From contig WRFW01000170.1 in NCBI GenBank assembly GCA_009787435.1, positions 1-8,953 on the forward strand: 8,953 bases of DNA, in the 5' to 3' direction. Below the pieces are notes generated by a model, which saw nothing but the letters and a program-made list of their open reading frames with translations, made no database searches and was not told the DNA's origin. The position numbers and the translations under genes were made by a program. This document shows positions 6,264-8,953 of this stretch, piece after piece (positions within the stretch are counted from its first letter, which is position 1; each line of letters starts with the position of its first letter). Source of the stretch: Defluviitaleaceae bacterium (GTDB taxonomy: Bacteria > Bacillota > Clostridia > Lachnospirales > UBA5962).

Positions 6264-7219
6264 TATGCAGTTTTCTCCTTTCTTCTTCTTTTCTTGCCAT
6301 CATCTTCGCGGAACATTCTAAATAGTATTATAGAGATGAAGCTAGAAACGAAAAATAGGATTACAGAGATAGCAGCCGCATTGCCTATTGCGTTTGCAGG
6401 GTGTGTACGCCTTGCGTTCATAAACATATTTAATGTTAGCACTGCATTATCTGGCGGGCCTAGAGGACCATCAGATAATAAAAGCGGTATATCAAACATT
6501 TGCATACCACCGACTAAGCTAGTAATCAAAACGAAAAGAAGTATAGGTTTTAGAAGCGGCAAAGTGATGGAAAAAAACATTTTTCTTTGAGAAGCACCGT
6601 CTATCATTGCGGATTCATAAAAGCTTGGTGAAATAGAAGTCATCCCGGCTACTAATACGATTGCTGTTTGCCCAAACCACATCCAAGTTTGAAGAAACAT
6701 AACAGTTATTCTTGTGTCTGTAACAATTTCAAGAAAGTTTCTAGGCTCTGAAAGTATACCGGTTGTGCCTACTAGAAAAGTGTTTATAGGACCATGAACT
6801 GTTAAATAGTGTTGAAAAAGTGCTGCAATTGTAACTGGCATTAAAAGGTTTGGCAAATAATACATAGCTTTGAAAAAGCCAACGCCTTTAATTTTAAAAG
6901 TGGTGCTTGCAAACATTGCCGCCAAGACTAAGGCTAATATCATTTGAGGAACGAAATTTCCAAGCCAAAGCAACCAAGTGTTTGTGAAAGCTATTCTAAA
7001 CATATCATCATTTATAAGGCTAATGAAATTATCAAAGCCGATAATGTTTGGGTCTTGCATAGTAAATAGAGTTGCATCTGTTAAGCTTAGGAAAAATGTA
7101 TTTGCTATAGGCCAAAGTGCGAACAACACAAACACTATAATAAATGGCATTATAAATATGTATCCAAAATAGTCTTTTGCTAGATTGGCTTTTTTATAAT
7201 TTTTTTTCTTACCGTTCAT
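6263..7219 (-). CDS. Sugar ABC transporter permease, MalF type (CUT1)
   Basis: This is the partner permease of the importer, 318 residues. Hydrophobic segments lie at about 19-38, 82-103, 115-136, 172-193, 224-246 and 281-302. The EAA loop at about 199-225 (SFYESAMIDGASQRKMFFSI, then TLPLLKP) is the ATPase contact. The start block DYFGYIFIMPFIIVFVLFAL and the motif GFDNFISLI are usual for the family. The C-terminal tail (304-318) is strongly basic. I choose ATG at 7219 because an AAGGAAAGGCGG stretch precedes it; an in-frame GTG at 7273 would give 336 residues but has no ribosome binding site and lies across a terminator-like hairpin. It follows the binding-protein gene after a 320-base repeat-filled gap and overlaps the MalG-like gene by one base. 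No ATPase gene accompanies the set; many such systems in Firmicutes share an MsmX-type ATPase encoded elsewhere. Confidence 0.93.
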   Translation of the reverse strand: MNGKKKNYKKANLAKDYFGYIFIMPFIIVFVLFALWPIANTFFLSLTDATLFTMQDPNIIGFDNFISLINDDMFRIAFTNTWLLWLGNFVPQMILALVLAAMFASTTFKIKGVGFFKAMYYLPNLLMPVTIAALFQHYLTVHGPINTFLVGTTGILSEPRNFLEIVTDTRITVMFLQTWMWFGQTAIVLVAGMTSISPSFYESAMIDGASQRKMFFSITLPLLKPILLFVLITSLVGGMQMFDIPLLLSDGPLGPPDNAVLTLNMFMNARRTHPANAIGNAAAISVILFFVSSFISIILFRMFREDDGKKRRRKEKTA

Positions 7220-7241
7220 AAAAAATGAGCCGCCTTTCCTT

Positions 7242-7282
7242 AAAAAACTACCAGCAAAACAGTTAAGCTTCACTGGTAGTTT
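7242..7282 (-). terminator. Terminator-like hairpin (attenuator) before the MalF-type gene
   Basis: On the minus strand AAACTACCAG (7282-7273) pairs perfectly with CTGGTAGTTT (7254-7245) around an 18-base loop, and the T run continues to 7242. It lies just upstream of the permease ribosome binding site and downstream of the binding-protein gene. Partial termination here would lower permease mRNA relative to binding-protein mRNA. The long loop makes it a weaker terminator than the others in the window. Confidence 0.6.
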
Positions 7283-7316
7283 ATATTTTTATGTTTTTAA
7301 AACTGGATTTTTGCCC

Positions 7317-7385
7317 CCCCCTTATATAGCTGTTCACGGTTTATAAAGCAGTGGCTAAGAACCGCTCACTAGCTATATAAGGGGG
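7317..7385. repeat. 69-bp near-palindrome with 15-bp perfect terminal inverted repeats
   Basis: CCCCCTTATATAGCT (7317-7331) is the exact inverse complement of AGCTATATAAGGGGG (7371-7385). The inner parts also match imperfectly (GTTCACGGTT at 7332-7341 against AACCGCTCACT at 7360-7370), so most of the element can fold on itself. The size and ends are those of a miniature palindromic element such as a REP or MITE, without coding content. No obvious target-site duplication is seen. Confidence 0.75.
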
Positions 7386-7528
7386 ACCGTACACATAATA
7401 TAGCTTTTTCACTCTTATAAAGCAGTGGCTAAGAACCGCTCACTAGCTATATAAGGGGGACCGTACACATAATATAGCTTTTTCACTCTTATAAAGCAGT
7501 AGCTAAGAACCGCTCACTAGCTATATAA
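7341..7528. repeat. Tandem repeat, 74-bp period: two identical copies and one partial
   Basis: Copies at 7341-7414 and 7415-7488 are identical by eye; a partial copy at 7489-7528 matches the first 40 bases with one change (GTGGC to GTAGC). Each copy carries AGTGGCTAAGAACCGCTCACT, which on the minus strand can fold to AGTG(A)GC...GCCACT around an eight-base loop; the single change in the partial copy turns a G-C pair into G-U and keeps the fold. Each also contains AGCTATAT and, in the full copies, ATATAGCT. The first copy overlaps the 69-bp palindrome. The array lies between binding-protein and permease genes and begins 11 bases after the binding-protein stop codon. The remaining gap (7283-7313) is AT-rich, with nothing recognised. 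Confidence 0.9.
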
Positions 7529-7539
7529 AGGGCAGATTA

Positions 7540-8953
7540 TTAGTTTCCTAAATCTACATTTGGAAGAACAATGCTAACATCGTTTCTAAAAGATTGTAAC
7601 AATTCTTCAACCGAGCCTAGCTGCCCCTCAATATAAGCACCAACTGCATCTTGCCACCTATCACCAATTGCTGCATCTGTTCCTTGCATAAGAGCTAACG
7701 AAACATTTGGTGCAAGCCTTGCGAAAATTTCATAAGGGTTTTGACCACCTAAAAATTCAACGAGCGGACCAGTTGAAAAGCTTGGTGCTATTCTTTCAGC
7801 TACTATTCTTGAAGAAATTAAATCGCCTGGCCCTTGATAAACAGAATCTGGAAGGCTAGGGTCAATTTGTCTCAATCTTTCGTTTGTGAAATAGCCCGTT
7901 GCCCATCTTTCTTGGGTTTCATCATTTAAAACTGCAAAGCGTATAAATTCTTCAGCAGCTTCTGGGTTTGAAGCGTCTCTCGTTACTGCCATCCAAGTGC
8001 CGCCCCATTGATAAGGAAGCGGTGATTCTATAACGCCCCAATCACCCGCTGTGTCTTCTGCATTTGGCAAGATAATGAATGGAAGACCCCAAGTTGGTAA
8101 AAGATAAGCAAAAACTTGAATAGGGTTTCCGTGTGCGTCTACTACATCATCATTCATAGAAGAGAACCAAGGTCCGCTCCATGCACTTATTTGTGCTTGA
8201 AGCCCCTCTTCATTAAGAGTTCTTGCAAAATCAATAAAGTCCATCATTAAAGGGTCTATAGTAAGCGTGTTATCTACTATCCATGGCTGTTGTCTGTTAG
8301 CACCGAAGCCGCGGAAAAATTCAAAAACACCTGGCACTAAGAAGCTTTGCCCGTCAGACCCATCTCTAATAAGCCTAGCAGCTTCAATTGTTGAATCTAA
8401 ATCTCTAAAAAATTCTTGAACTTCTGCAGGGTCTGAAGTGCCTAAGTAACGCTCTGCCATGCTTCTTCTAAAATACATAACACCAGGCGTTGCTTGATGG
8501 CTAAAAGCTCTCACTTCGCCGTTATATGTACCTGCATCTATAGTGAATTGGAATATATCTAATGCATTTGCTTCAGGAACTAAGTGGCTTAAATCACGCA
8601 AAAATGGAGTTTCAACGAATTGGCGTATAAACTCAGCTTCTAAAAATATAACATCTGGAATGCTGCCGCCCAAAGCTAATTGAGGCATTAACCATTCTTG
8701 AAATGCTGCATTATCCATTGGGACAACTTCAACATTTATATTTAAATTTGGGTGCTCGCCTTGAAATGCTGCCGCCCAAGTGTATGCTTCATCTGTAAAA
8801 CTTGCTATATTAAGCGTACCCTCTAAGCTTAATGTAGGCTGTGTTGCATTATCGCCTTGTTCTGTTTGGTCTCCGGTTAGTGCTGGTGGGTCTATTGGTG
8901 CCGGGTCTGATACTGGTGCTTCAGCCCCCCCCCCACAAGCAGCAAGAAAAAAA
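7540..8953 (-). CDS. Sugar ABC transporter solute-binding lipoprotein (CUT1), N-terminus beyond right edge
   Basis: This is the extracellular receptor of the importer, captured from just before its signal-peptide cleavage site to its stop codon. The frame is open to the right edge. The first visible residues, FFLAAC, are the end of a lipoprotein signal peptide with lipobox LAAC; the cysteine codon is at 8937-8935, so the mature protein has 465 residues and is anchored in the outer face of the membrane. A low-complexity acidic and proline-rich linker (GGGAEAPVSDPAPIDPPA and onward, about 35 residues) leads to the binding domain, which starts near EGTLNIASFTDEAYTWAAAF. The segments LMPQLALGGSIPDVIFLEAE, GGTWMAVTRDASNPEAAEEF and the helical C-terminus fit family 1 extracellular sugar-binding proteins. 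The ligand is not predictable. An ATG at 8718 is internal, not the start. The glycines after the cysteine are encoded by a run of ten G's. Confidence 0.93.
   Translation of the reverse strand, partial: FFLAACGGGAEAPVSDPAPIDPPALTGDQTEQGDNATQPTLSLEGTLNIASFTDEAYTWAAAFQGEHPNLNINVEVVPMDNAAFQEWLMPQLALGGSIPDVIFLEAEFIRQFVETPFLRDLSHLVPEANALDIFQFTIDAGTYNGEVRAFSHQATPGVMYFRRSMAERYLGTSDPAEVQEFFRDLDSTIEAARLIRDGSDGQSFLVPGVFEFFRGFGANRQQPWIVDNTLTIDPLMMDFIDFARTLNEEGLQAQISAWSGPWFSSMNDDVVDAHGNPIQVFAYLLPTWGLPFIILPNAEDTAGDWGVIESPLPYQWGGTWMAVTRDASNPEAAEEFIRFAVLNDETQERWATGYFTNERLRQIDPSLPDSVYQGPGDLISSRIVAERIAPSFSTGPLVEFLGGQNPYEIFARLAPNVSLALMQGTDAAIGDRWQDAVGAYIEGQLGSVEELLQSFRNDVSIVLPNVDLGN
8925..8934 (-). repeat. G10 homopolymer right after the lipobox cysteine codon
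   Basis: Ten consecutive G's on the coding strand encode three glycines and the first base of the next alanine codon. As read, the frame is intact. In an AT-rich genome such a run is unusual and is prone to gain or loss of single bases, which would shift the frame directly after the signal peptide. Confidence 0.85.

Noticed and set aside
7220..7273. GTG start giving a 336-residue MalF-like permease
   Set aside because: The extra 18 codons cross a terminator-like hairpin, have no ribosome binding site before them and do not look like family sequence.
7341..7528. CRISPR array
   Set aside because: The repeats are directly tandem with a 74-base period and identical content throughout; there are no variable spacers, and no cas genes nearby.
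7317..7528. Integron attC sites or an insertion sequence
   Set aside because: No integrase or transposase frame is present and the elements lack recognisable attC core sites; a non-coding palindromic repeat explains the sequence better.
8925..8934. Frameshift or pseudogene at the G10 run
   Set aside because: With ten G's the lipobox and the binding domain are in the same frame, so the gene is intact as given.

Overview
This is an AT-rich window, probably about one third G+C by eye. AGGAG-type ribosome binding sites, TTGnnn/TATAAT promoters, A/T-flanked intrinsic terminators and a nadD-yqeK-rsfS gene order point to a low-GC Gram-positive anaerobe of the Clostridia. A Lachnospiraceae-like organism is my best guess, but no rRNA or other taxonomic marker is present.

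Left part (1-5411). A glutamate formimidoyltransferase gene (ftcD) runs leftward off the window edge. Divergently transcribed from it is a plus-strand series: a single-chain NadD-YqeK fusion (NAD synthesis plus an HD-family hydrolase), the ribosome silencing factor rsfS overlapping it by 14 bases, an iron-type alcohol dehydrogenase, and xylulokinase (xylB). The divergent promoters both use a TTGCAA -35 box and an extended -10. A third promoter overlaps the rsfS stop codon, so dehydrogenase and xylB may form their own unit. A strong terminator hairpin lies 22 bases after xylB, yet it sits inside an open frame of 184 codons whose ATG overlaps the xylB stop codon. That protein is unrecognised or, at best, a degenerate PilM-like piece. 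A second, bidirectional terminator ends the plus-strand genes.

Right part (5412-8953). On the minus strand is a carbohydrate ABC importer of the CUT1 type, in transcript order: solute-binding lipoprotein (N-terminus cut by the window edge), MalF-like permease, MalG-like permease. No ATPase gene is present; such systems often share one encoded elsewhere. The 320-base gap between binding protein and first permease holds a 69-bp near-palindrome, a tandem array with a 74-bp period (two identical copies and a partial third), a C8 run, and a terminator-like hairpin just before the permease ribosome binding site. This layout recalls the REP elements between malE and malF of Escherichia coli, which let the binding protein be made in excess over the permeases. 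The binding protein also has a 10-G run directly after its lipobox cysteine, a candidate slippage site.

The most interesting items are the palindromic repeat array in the transporter operon, the G10 run in the lipoprotein gene, the orphan gene that contains the xylB terminator, and the NadD-YqeK fusion. No CRISPR array, tRNA, rRNA or transposase gene was seen.
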